Assembly (NCBI GenBank): GCA_013396995.1
Contig: VWZP01005794.1
Location: 609,685-673,684 of the forward strand
From: Dicaeum eximium
Lineage: Eukaryota > Chordata > Aves > Passeriformes > Dicaeidae
Direction: 5' to 3'
Length of the DNA: 64,000 nt
Below are positions 35,384 through 46,100 of the stretch, piece after piece. Under the pieces are notes generated by a model. It saw only the letters and a program-made list of their open reading frames with translations. It was not told the DNA's origin and ran no database searches. Every line of letters starts with the position of its first letter. Position 1 is the first letter of the stretch. A program made the position numbers and the translations under genes.

Positions 35384-35674
35384 AGCTTCAGCATGTATTA
35401 AATGAAACATGCTAAGACAGGCATAGATAGCTCTTTTTTCTCTCTCTTTTTCTCATCTATTGATTTCAAATTTTTATCTGTATATAGCAAATTGCTTTGC
35501 TGAATAAATAATGTTTTTTCTACTAAGGCAAATCACTTAATTTTAGTGATTTAGTGATTTAGTGATCACAGTAATGCCTGCTGACTTCAAGAAGACTGTA
35601 AAATTCTTTGCACTTTGGAAAATTAAGTAAACCTGGAATTTAGAGCTCTTAACTTTTGCTGACTCATTTTGTGG

Positions 35675-35728
35675 TATTTTTTGGTTTTGTTTTGTTTGTT
35701 TGTTTGGGGTTTTTTTGGTTGTTTTTTT
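35675..35728. repeat. T/G-rich low-complexity tract
   Basis: The run consists of ttttggttttg, tttgtttgtttg and gggtttttttggttg-type units; a simple-sequence block of the kind common in bird introns. Confidence 0.8.
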
Positions 35729-37149
35729 AAATTGGTCACTGTTGGAAGGTGATGATGCTAGGCTGTGGGGAGTTAATACTAACTGTGTAGTCTAAATTAA
35801 TACTAACTGAGTTTTTGCTAGTACTACAATATAATCACAAGGACATTGATTTCCAAGATGAGAACCTTAGTTTGAATTATAGAGAATCTTGTGTGAAAAT
35901 GTAGTATGACACCTCATTAGAAAACTTCCTATTCTCTACACACTTATGAATTGCTTTTATATATGCTGAAGTGTTTACACAAGGTTTAGGAAACTGCTGT
36001 GGATATTAGGGAAATTAGAAATCCATGACTGGCCATAAAAATGGGGTCTTTTTTGGATCCTTGATGCTTGATTGATCTTCAGAGTTGGGATGGACTTAAA
36101 TATAGACCTTGAGTCTGATGTTGCTTGCAGGGTTTTTTTTTAAAAGCCTGCATGATAAAATCATGAGTATTGTTATTAATTTACTGACAGTAACATGTTG
36201 ACATGAGATTGGAAGGGAGTTGACGTCTGAAGAATGATAGTATTAGCATTTAAAATGACTAAGGCACCTGGAGAAATAATTGGGGGCGGTGTGGGAGGGG
36301 GAAGAAAAATAAAAAGGATGGCAGTCAGCAGGATAGACACATGGTATGCTCAGGGAGAAATTAGGAGTGTCATAAATCCAGATTGAAGTGGTTTAGTTGG
36401 TCTGTTAAAGTAATTTTTAATAGACCAGCAAAGTGAGGATTGGTTAGGAATGTAATATTGTTACAAAGAGCAGTAATGAATGAGATGTGTAGAAACAGGC
36501 TTCTGAAGAGGTAACCGTGGTGTAGTGCTGCTATCAGCTCTGCTACAATAGTGTGTTCAGGTGAGAAAACTCTGCACTCTCAAATATACACACGAGGCTG
36601 ATACATCTGCTGGAGAGATGTCAGTTGAAAAGTGACAATAATAAGTTTAAAAACAAAAATTTGAAAAAGCAATGGTTTAAAAAATTATATGTAATTAAGT
36701 GATAATGTTAATTTAGTCTAAAGAAGAGGTGTCTCAGGTAGGGTCATGAATATATCAGCCTTACATGTAAAAGGACACTACAGAAAAAGAGAAGTACCTG
36801 GTGTCTGAGATGAGAGGTAACAGGCTGATGATTACATCAGGGGTGGTGTCAGGTTGGGGACATGAAAAAACTCAATGGAAGTCTTGAAGCATTTGAGCAG
36901 ATCAGCCAAAGAGAATTTGTAGTCTTTGGCTGTGAAAGTCTCTAGGGGTAGATAAGGAATGTGTCAGGAACAATATCTGTGCAGCTGACCCTGCCCATGG
37001 GAAGCTGGGTGAGCTAAACTGACTCCTTGCCTTATGAGATTCTTTCATATCCTTAAATGCTTTAATTACAAAAAAAAAAAAACCTGAAATATACAGAAAC
37101 AGGCATATTTTGTTAATGTGCTAACAGCTCTCTTTTCCTCTCTTTGAAG

Positions 37150-37236
37150 ATTGAATGTGCTGCTTATAATCCTGAGCCATACCTTGCTGGAGAAACAGAG
37201 TCAGATTCCTGTGCTGTGGAACATGGTTTTCTTTGG
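37150..37236 (+). CDS. ARHGEF10: ARHGEF10 exon o: beta-propeller
   Basis: The acceptor is tttgaag|attgaa and the donor ctttgg|gtaagt; 87 bases, phase 0 to 0, residues 592-620. It encodes IECAAYNPEPYLAGETESDS and CAVEHGFLW. YNPEPYL and HGFLW agree with the family, while the middle (AGETESDSCAVE) is the variable loop. As a symmetric exon it could be skipped in frame. Confidence 0.96.
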
Positions 37237-38561
37237 GTAAGTGTAATCTTTAAAATCTGGAAGGGGTTGTCTCCTGTTTCTACTTACTGCTTTCTGTGAC
37301 TCTTGGCAATGTGTAGATATGAAAGAGTGGTTGGGTTGTTTTTTTCTCTTCATTTATTTGTTTAAAGATTAAGGGTTAGCTACTAATTTGTCTGTGTGGT
37401 CTTGCTGGTCTCTGTAGGGTGTCAGTTAAGTGTGTGTGATTTGTGCAGCACAGAATGAATTCCAAAGTGCTGAGCACATTCAGAAGGGAGTTACGTGCTA
37501 ATTTGTAACAATTGCTGCTAAAACCCATATGAGTTTACACTGTCCTACTGTCTGTTTTCATATTTTAGGAATGTTTTAGCCTAAAAGAATCTGTTTAAAT
37601 CGGCATAGGAAAAAAAACTTACTCTGCATATTGCTATGACCTCAGATATGCAGATATTGCAGCAGAAAAAGATGAGGTGGTTAGAAGCTGTTCTTAAAAA
37701 AACAAAAAGGCAAGCTAATGATTTCAGGAGCTTTTCTAGTTACTACAATACTGAAATTTTAAGGGAGCCCTTGCGAATTAAAAATTAGAAATAGCTTTTC
37801 TTAGTGGTCTTTTTCAAGGCGACCTGTATAATTTCCTTTTGTCTTTGCCATTTGAAAACAGTAGTTGCAAAAACATGCAAATTAAATCTTTCTACTGCTA
37901 CAAAATATTCTTTCTTTCTCTTTCTTATTTTATTTCATATAAACATATATAGTTTCTATACAAAAACATGTATTGTGCTTGGGTAGATTTTTTTACTTCT
38001 CCCTGATCCCTAAAATGTTCAAGTTTATGGGCATGTTCATGATACTTAGATCTGGATCAGGGAGAAATTTAGGTTTCTGCATCAGCAAGTTTACAAGACT
38101 CTTCCTTTTGAGATGGAGCATTTCTTTGTAGACCTGTTACTGTGCAAAGGACAGGCCTCAGCTGTATTACCTCTTTTAAAAAACCTGAGACAATTAGATC
38201 ACCAGTTATAAAATAGCGTGTTGCACAGGTACTTACAGTAACTGCATTTATGTAATGTATATATATTTGAGTTGGATATCAAAAGGCCATAACATTATTC
38301 CTGCTTTAAAAACAAAACTTTATTTTGTGAGTGTAGAAGGAAAGTTTGTATGTATAATGTTTTGGTATATCTTGTATTTGTGCTGAATTATTCTCTTATG
38401 ACTTTATGCATGAAAATTCATATTCGCACCTATAACTTGAGATGTGCTCTTGAGTTAACATTCCAGTCATTCCTTCTTGTACATGTTGATCTTCCTGGAG
38501 ACAGGTATCAGTCATCATCTGTTGTTTTGGGGTTTTTTTTATTTTCCTTTTTTCATTTCAG
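37237..38561 (+). other. ARHGEF10 intron between exons o and p
   Basis: AT-rich intron with a T-rich tract before the acceptor at 38561. No named elements. Confidence 0.7.
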
Positions 38562-38785
38562 ATTGGCAGTTGTACTAATCAGATGGGGCAGATTGCAATA
38601 GTCTCATTTCAGAGCTCCAGCCCCAAGGTTATTGAGTGCTTCAATGTGGAATCACGGATTCTCTGCATGGTCTACATACCAGAGGAGGAGAAGCTGAAAG
38701 AGCAAAACAAAGCTCCAGACTCTGAAAATGTTCTTGCAAAAACTTCTAATGTGCCTACTATTTGCCTTGGCATGGAAGAAGGAAG
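38562..38785 (+). CDS. ARHGEF10: ARHGEF10 exon p: beta-propeller blade and acidic loop
   Basis: The acceptor is catttcag|attggc and the donor ggaag|gtgatt; 224 bases, phase 0 in and phase 2 out, residues 621-694 plus two bases. It begins IGSCTNQMGQIAIVSFQSSS, continues PKVIECFNVESRILCMVYIP, then a charged loop (EEEKLKEQNKAPDSENV), and ends NVPTICLGMEEG. The blade strands are well kept. The charged loop is the least conserved part, as in mammals. Inside the ARHGEF10 frame it is fully open. Confidence 0.96.
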
Positions 38786-40324
38786 GTGATTCTTGGTTTG
38801 GGTGTAATGTGTATGATTTATTGATTAAGTTTGCTATTCTATAGCAAAATTGTGTGAGATACTTCCAAGAAAATGTTTATTTTTAAAAAAAGTATCCTGT
38901 TGTTGCTCTCTGCACCAGGGGTTTCCAATTGTATTGGTTGTTCCCCCCGTGCATAGAGCCTTTGACTCCTTGTATCAGAAGGCTTAAGACAGTTTTATTA
39001 TGATCAGCTCCATGTTCCAGGCCCGAGCCTTAATGCCTTGTACAATGCTTCTGTACAATTCTCTTACATCAACACTTAGTACAATGCTTTCTTCTTAGTG
39101 TTTAGTACAAGAATGCCTCTTATCATACTGAATTCATGGGCTGGTAACCAAGACCAGATCCCACTTACCATTGGTTAGAGAAACCCATATCTCCCATGTT
39201 GTGGAACAGAATAGAAAACACCAGCTGTGTCCCTGAACAGGACACAGCTTAGAGAGATATGTTCACAAAATCTCTCTTTGAGAAAGTGATGCTTCTCTTG
39301 GGAATAAAACCTAGCAGGCGTGCTGCTAGGAAATTCAGAAAACCCAAAATCGTAATTACCACAGTATCCAAGTGTTATCCCAGTGACTTCAAGGTATCCT
39401 TTCCACTTAAATTGAGGAAAAAATGCACTCTAAATTATTTAAAATTGCATCATGTGGTATTTGAAATTAAAGCAGGGCATATTTTTTATGAAAGAGGATT
39501 AGTTCATAATATATGAAAAATACAAATACTACTTTTGTAACATTACAACATAATCTTCAGGTATTGGAAAATTTTCAGAATGGCGAAGAGGAATCCAATA
39601 ATCTTCTGCCCTGTCATACTATGCAGGATTTGTCATATAAAAAAATAATATTGCTGTTTACTATTGACATTCATTACTTTGTTGTCTTTGAACTGATGGA
39701 CTACTGAGCCATCACTTGATTTGTGTTGAAGAACAAGGCTATATGTTCTAATCTTATAGGTCAGTTAGCAAACAGATCTTCTTATAGTTAGTGAGGGCAT
39801 AAGTGTGTAACTACATGTGATTTTTGAAGGTGTTTGTAACCTGTATAAATTAAGGAGAACAAAATTCTCCAAGGAAAATGCCATTTCTAGAAATCAGTGC
39901 TTTAATTCAAGACTTAACAATATTCTTAGCATACACATTGGAACAATCAATAGGAATTGTGAAAATTTTAAATGTGACATCTGGTAGTGAGTTTTTCTTT
40001 TCTTCTCCCTAGTTCTCCATGTAATATATATTTTTTTAAATTAATTAAAGTTTTAGATAGACTCATGATAAGGACTTGGAGCAGAATTTTTATTATGTCT
40101 TTTTGAATAACTGTTTCTGCAGACAAGATAATATGAATGTGTTGTCATATGTCAATGTTAAGTAATTGCAAGTAGTCTATGCAGACATTCTGAGGTGTCA
40201 AGAATTGAAGGAGAAAATCCTCTTTCTCCCAATATTTTATTCTAAGCTTCTCTTTTGCATATTCTAGCAAGAGCTGTGTAAAGCATAATTTCACAGGTCT
40301 GTTTCTTCTTGCTTCTTTCTATAG
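38786..40324 (+). other. ARHGEF10 intron between exons p and q, with a solo LTR
   Basis: The solo LTR at 38898-39363 dominates. The remainder (39370-40324) is AT-rich with no recognised element. Confidence 0.75.
38898..39363 (-). mobile_element. Solo LTR of an ERVK/ERV1-like endogenous retrovirus
   Basis: A 466-bp element bounded by TG and CA (plus strand tgttgttgctct ... aattaccaca) sits between perfect 6-bp duplications gtatcc (38892-38897 and 39364-39369). On the minus strand it has an aataaa signal at 38999-38994 followed by about 95 bases to its end, the usual layout of R-U5. A 10-bp-stem hairpin lies in the presumed U3 (39223-39249). The 6-bp duplication points to an ERVK (alpharetrovirus-like) or related group; that is an inference from duplication length, and I cannot name the family. 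No internal viral sequence is next to it. Confidence 0.78.
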
Positions 40325-40482
40325 CATTTCTGTTTACAAAAGTTGCCAAGGCTCAAAGAAAATTCGACTTCAACACTTCTTCACTCCTGAAAAATCAACT
40401 GTTATGAGCTTAGCATATAGGTCACAATACTTGTTTGCTGGCTTGGTAAATGGAAACATCTCAATCTACACAAAAGCAGAAG
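40325..40482 (+). CDS. ARHGEF10: ARHGEF10 exon q: beta-propeller
   Basis: The acceptor is tctatag|catttc and the donor cagaag|gtaatg; 158 bases, phase 2 in and phase 1 out, residues 695-747 plus one base. The split Ser is followed by ISVYKSCQGSKKIRLQHFF, TPEKSTVMSLAYRSQYLFAG and LVNGNISIYTKAE. LFAGLVNGNISIY is the repeated-blade type strand pattern of WD40-like propellers. Confidence 0.97.
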
Positions 40483-41640
40483 GTAATGCTGCATAGTGAT
40501 ATGATTTGATGGCATCCTGAGGAACTCACATGTCAGTGTATTTTGGCAGAAGTAATTTTCCACTAATATATTTTGTGAAAATTCTTTGTAAAACTGCTGA
40601 ACTAGGATTACTGCTCTTTCCGGTATGTCTGAAGAGATTTGTTGTCTCTTTTTGAAGGATAGTAGGAACTTTGATACTGTTCCCACTTTCACCATACATG
40701 CATATGACAATTAATTTACCCCCTTAGCTTAAACTCTGAAGTCTTCTGTATTGCAGGAGTGCAGAAATTCATGTGCTAACTGCACTACATGGTATTTTAC
40801 ACAGCAAAGTGCTTATTTCTCTCAACTACCAAGTACTGATGTTTATGAAACACAGAAATTGGTAGAGATTTCTGTGTATCTCATTTAAAATGACAACCCC
40901 ATTTTTACTGTACAGATGGGATAAGTCTTTCCTATATGTGCAGTTCATGTATTTTATGGTAGGCCTCCTTTCTCTATTTCCATCACAGTTGTTTGTTTTA
41001 TATCTAGCTAAATAATTGGCTAAAATAATTTGAATAAAGGAGAACTCCAGGCAATTTTTCTGAAGCACATTTGTCTTTTCCAGAGCTGGTTCAGGTGCTT
41101 TCAGGAACTCTTACTAACTTCCCTGCAGTATTGCATATATATCTAGTGATTCAATTAAAAATCAGCGAGGCTTTGCTCAAGGTTGGAAACCTTAATGTTT
41201 TAAGTGAAATGTTAGCACAGAGACTCCTACCCTTGCGAAGTACAGAGCCAGCAGAGATCTGCCTTATTTGTGTGAGCTGAGCTGCAGTAATGATGGTTGT
41301 CCTGCTTCTCTAATGAGGTGGGCCCTGTGAGCAGTTCAGCTGCATTTGTGTGGCACTGCACCTTGGCTACTAAATCCTACCAGTCTCTAACTGAGGAACC
41401 AGTCTCAGTATCTGCAATCTTGGGACAAATTATATGTCCACTGTTAGATCATATAAAAACTTTGTTTGGGAAAGGTACAGGATGCTTATTGGTTTTTTTT
41501 CCAAGCAACAAAGGATCTGGGAAAAAGTGTTGGGAAAGAGACTTCCTTTGTCCAGTTGTTGTCTTCAACCCAGTGGGTTTCCTGTTGAGCTGTTGTCTCT
41601 GATCTGAAGCCAGGCATTAGATTTCAGTTCCCTTTAAAAC

Positions 41641-41654
41641 TTTTTTTTTTTTTT
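41641..41654. repeat. Poly-T tract (14 T)
   Basis: Homopolymer in an intron, followed shortly by a second T run near 41670. Confidence 0.85.
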
Positions 41655-43102
41655 ACCACTGAATAGCTTTTTTTTTCTTTGCTTTTGAGGCACAGGAGTG
41701 AGGTCTTGATCCTAGATTCATAATATTTTTGGTATTTCAGTTTCTCTATGTACCTGGGAGGGGTATTAAAGTCAATCTGTCATCTTCTCTGAAAGGTGTA
41801 GGTGTATTTAAGCTGTATTTAAGCTTTTAAGACTGCAATTACTCTCACTCAACTTTTTCCAGAAAAGACCACTTCAAAACCACAACTGACATCCTTAGCA
41901 GTATAGCTAAGAAAGGATTCATGGGTTGCATATCTACAGAGACTGTTAAAGATGGGGCAGAGCTGTTAACTAGACTGTATTACAGTCTGGTTATGAGATG
42001 GAGGTTATTGCATTGACCAGGATTGTAGCATCCCCTGTTTGTCTTCTTCTGAAGACCCTGGTTTTGGGCAGTGAGATGTTCATAGAGCCTGCAGAGGCTG
42101 AATCATGACCACTGGAACTTTGAGATGGGAAATAATGGTATTTTTCTGACTCTTGTCAGTTAATCTTGTAGTGCCTCTCCTTACTGCTTGGTCAGTGTGG
42201 CTTATTTCAGTTCTCCATGCCCATGGGAGTTTTGTGATTCAGCTGCTGCCATGTTAGTGTCCATCTTCCTTATGGTTGGCTGCTGTGGTTATGTGAGGCA
42301 GTCAGCCCTGGAGGGGTGTTTTTATGAGCACTGACCTATTTAACAAACAAAGGAATCCAAGCAGTGAAATGGGAGGGAGGGGGAATGCAACCTCTGAGGA
42401 GCTTTGTGCAATTCATCAGGGTTGCCTTCTGTTCTGCAGAGGGGGTTACTTTTCAGCTACTTCAGCTTGGGTTTTGGTCTATCATCATAAAGGAGATTAA
42501 GTAAAGATTTAAAAGTGAATGTGAAACATATCACTGCATTGCATCTTGATTTGAAGCCTGAGAAGGATAAATGTACAGGAAAACGATGGTTACAGGATTC
42601 CATGAATGAGAAAGGATAACTTTTCTGCTAGGATGATAATCTATCTCACAGTCTGGGATAGAGTTGGGGTCCCTTTGTCTTCCTCCCTGGGCAGAAACTG
42701 TGTGTATCAGTTCAGTCACTGAAGCTCAATGCCTTACTCTGTGTAGTCAGAGACTCCTGACTTGTGTCATTTGGTTTGCAGGACCCAAATAGCTCTAATT
42801 TCTCCGGTTGTTTTCAGAGGGGTCAGTGCATATAAATATCCATGATGTTTGTTGACAAACAGCAAGTGCTTTCTTCTGACTTTCTTCACTAGAGAACTAT
42901 GTCAGATCAACAGCATTCAGAGTGCTCTGGCTGCAGAAAATCTTGTCTTGAAGTAGTAAAAAATGGAAACTGAGAAGTCTGTACAGTAAACCAAGGAGCA
43001 AATGCCATGTTAGTGGGAGAGTAGGAGGTGCACAACTTCCTTTCTGGAGGGTAGTCATATTTTAGTGAGACACCTCTGTATCCATGTACCTTTACATATG
43101 AG

Positions 43103-43158
43103 CTAAAAAGTACTTAAGAACTTTTTAGTATTTTATGTATTTTTAAGTACTTAAAAAT
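43103..43158. repeat. Cluster of two AT-rich inverted repeats
   Basis: ctaaaaagt (43103-43111) pairs with actttttag (43120-43128). Ten bases further on, atttttaagtacttaaaaat (43139-43158) is a perfect 20-bp palindrome. Both contain agtactt-like cores. Confidence 0.75.
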
Positions 43159-46100
43159 GTATACTTTAATATATTTGACCGCAAACTAAAAGCAAAGTCT
43201 TGAGATGCTGATACTATAAAATCTACTTGGTTCTTAGATGAGAGCTAACGTCGTGATTTGTGAAAATATCACAGAACACTAGGATGCAGGTCAGCTAATA
43301 TGTTAATTGTAAAAACAGTACCCCTGATAATTATCCTCACCAATCCTTAATTTTATGTGTGTGAGAAGACTTGTTTTGGGAACTGTGAGACAGCTAGTGA
43401 ATTAAATGCTGTTCCCATAGGAATGGGAATAGTGTAGATTGCAAAAATTCTGTTTTGCACAGTTATCTGTGAAAAATTCTGCATTTAGTGTTTGCCCTGG
43501 GCTGAGTTAGTATTTCCATGCAAGACATGCTTAGAAGAGGTTAAGGAAAAAGTGTGTTGTATTGTCTTTGTTTGAAAAGCATAACAAAACCCCTTTTGTG
43601 ATGGTTGCAGACAGCCCAGCAGATGTGTTTTCTGAGTGATGTAATAGCAGAAAAGGTCAGCGCCTGTTTGACTTCCATTCATGAAAGTATCTGAGGAAAG
43701 GGAAATCACAATCTTTATATAATATAGGTGTATTGTTCCTGATACACTGTAGTCAGTTCCAGCTACTTCCTTTCTTCTAGACATTGATATACATTTCCTT
43801 TTCATAAGGTCCTGTAAAGAGTATGAGAGAGAAACAGGAAAAAGAAAATAAAAACTCAGAATTACTGTGACAGAAAGTAGAAGAATTAATATTTTAGTAG
43901 TTCATTTAGAGTTTGATCAGGTGAACTAATAGCTGAGGCAATTTTGGTCATGCACAGAACAGAAGAGACTTCATTGGTGAGAACTTAGGGAGCTCTGAAG
44001 TTGGTCAGAAGTTTTGATGACTTACCTGTCCAAAGAGGCCTTGTGGCACTAATCAGTGGAGCATTTTCAGAGGATTAATATTAAGGAAAACTATAAAAAC
44101 TGAAAGGAAATACAAGAGTAAGGGAAACAGTTATAACAGTGAAGGAGTAGGAAGTCAGTTGACTGGTGAGATACCTTGATGGATTTGGTAAGACCCTTGT
44201 GTACTCTGACAAATTGAGGAAAGGAAGAATATGTGGAATATAAAAACGCTGATGTCAAAGTCAGAGCTTGAGTGGATTCCTGTACTGCTCTAGGGTGTCT
44301 GAAGATTGGATTTCTGGCATGTGATTGCCACTTCAAGTAGATGTTGTGAGAGGTATTGCTGTAAAAAATAAGCAGTGATGTTAAGCTGTTAGTGAGAGGA
44401 CTAGAGCAGTGATACTGAAACAGATAAAATACTGTTGTCATTGCAGTGTCACATAATACTCATCATCAGAAATATGCTGACATTGCTTTCTTACTTGTGT
44501 ATCTCATGCTGGGACCTCAGCACCACCCCCTGTATAACTTTAGGAAGAGCTCTGTCAGCTCTTTAGCTTGAAGAATTTGATGCATGTGGGAGAAAAAATG
44601 AGTATGCATGCACAGTATAGGACATCCCTAGTTACACAGTGTTTAGAAGAGCAGGCCTGGGTGTCTCATCTTATTTTCAAGTGATAAGGAATGTGCTACA
44701 CTTTTGATTTCTGTAGGTACCATTTTACTCCTCCACAGTGCTGGTTTATGTACCATGTGATGGAAAAAATGTTTGTGCTCCACTGCACTAATTAACCAAG
44801 AACTGCTGTTCCCAGGGCTGTGTTGGCAGCTCTGTTGAAACCATCAATAATGCTGCTAAGCAAGAGAGGAAGCTGTCAACAAAAACGCTCGCTCAGTTCA
44901 GCTTGACAGAAAGCATAAAGGAAAGGAAGACTACTACAAACTTCAAAAAGACTTTCTGAAGAAGTAAACTGTATGTTAATAGGTTATCTCATATGAAGAC
45001 CTGAGTGCATCAACTAATTACAGTTATTAAAATGACGAAATATTTAAAATATTTATAAATTAATAATAGGAAGTCTATTCCTATAAATTATTGTAAAATA
45101 ATATTACTTTCCTTCTTTGGGTTTCATGGAAACAAACCACAGAAAGATAAAATGAACAGTGTTTTAAAACTTCTCTTATCTGATTAAATTTGAGTGAATA
45201 GAAGGAAAACTAATTTTTCACATTCATAAAAATCACGAGACTAATAATAAAATGAACTAATGGAAATAATGTCCTTTTACAGTAAAGTCTTAGAAATATT
45301 TGATGAGCATGAGAGACCTTACTTTGATGCAGCTAAATAGCCTGATATATGCATTGCAAGATACTGTTCAACACTGGTGTATAAACTATGGCATGTAACT
45401 TCTGGAGAAATACAACTTACAAAGAGTATTAAAAATAGTGGCATAACAAAGTGACATAGCACAGATCTATTAGTATAAAACCTATCTTCTATCTTTTTTT
45501 TAAATATTCATCTAATATGCAAATATCAGACATCTTATATCCAACATAAATATATGACATCTAATTTCGAGAAGCCCCTGGATTTATTTCTGTCTCTGAC
45601 CCTGTTTTCAGATTTAGACACATCTCTTTCCTGCAAACAGCTCTACCTGCAATTCATATAATATGCCTTGAGATTCTGATGGCAAAAGTTTTATCTTGGC
45701 TTCTAATTCTTGCTTCTTTTCTCTTTTGCCAGGAAAAAATAAACTTATTTTATTCAGTAACTAGCAAAGGATTTTATAGCATCAAACAAAGCTATTCCTT
45801 ATCTTTTTTGCAAGTGCTGTAGCTAAGTACCTGGATAGTGCCAGTTATTGAAACTACTTCCATAAGCGTGTCTTGGATCTGCAGGTGTTTACACAAGTGG
45901 GATAGAGATAATGCTTCTTTTCCCTCAGAAGCAATGGGCATTGGATTAGACAGCTAACAGGAAATAGCCAGTGTCAAACATGAAGTCTGTGCAGGCAGGT
46001 ATCAAACAGTGTCTGCTGAGATCTGGAGAGAGAGGCATGAAGAGTGTTATGTTTTCTTCAAAGTGTGATTTTGATGGTGTTAAACCACTTGTGAGCTAGA

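Larger units (their letters stand above)
33607..37149 (+). other. ARHGEF10 intron between exons n and o
   Basis: Holds a perfect 12-bp-stem hairpin (35352-35383), a T/G-rich low-complexity block (35675-35728), a threefold tttagtga repeat at about 35542-35566 and a 13-base A run (37070-37082). No transposon or gene is recognised. Confidence 0.65.
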
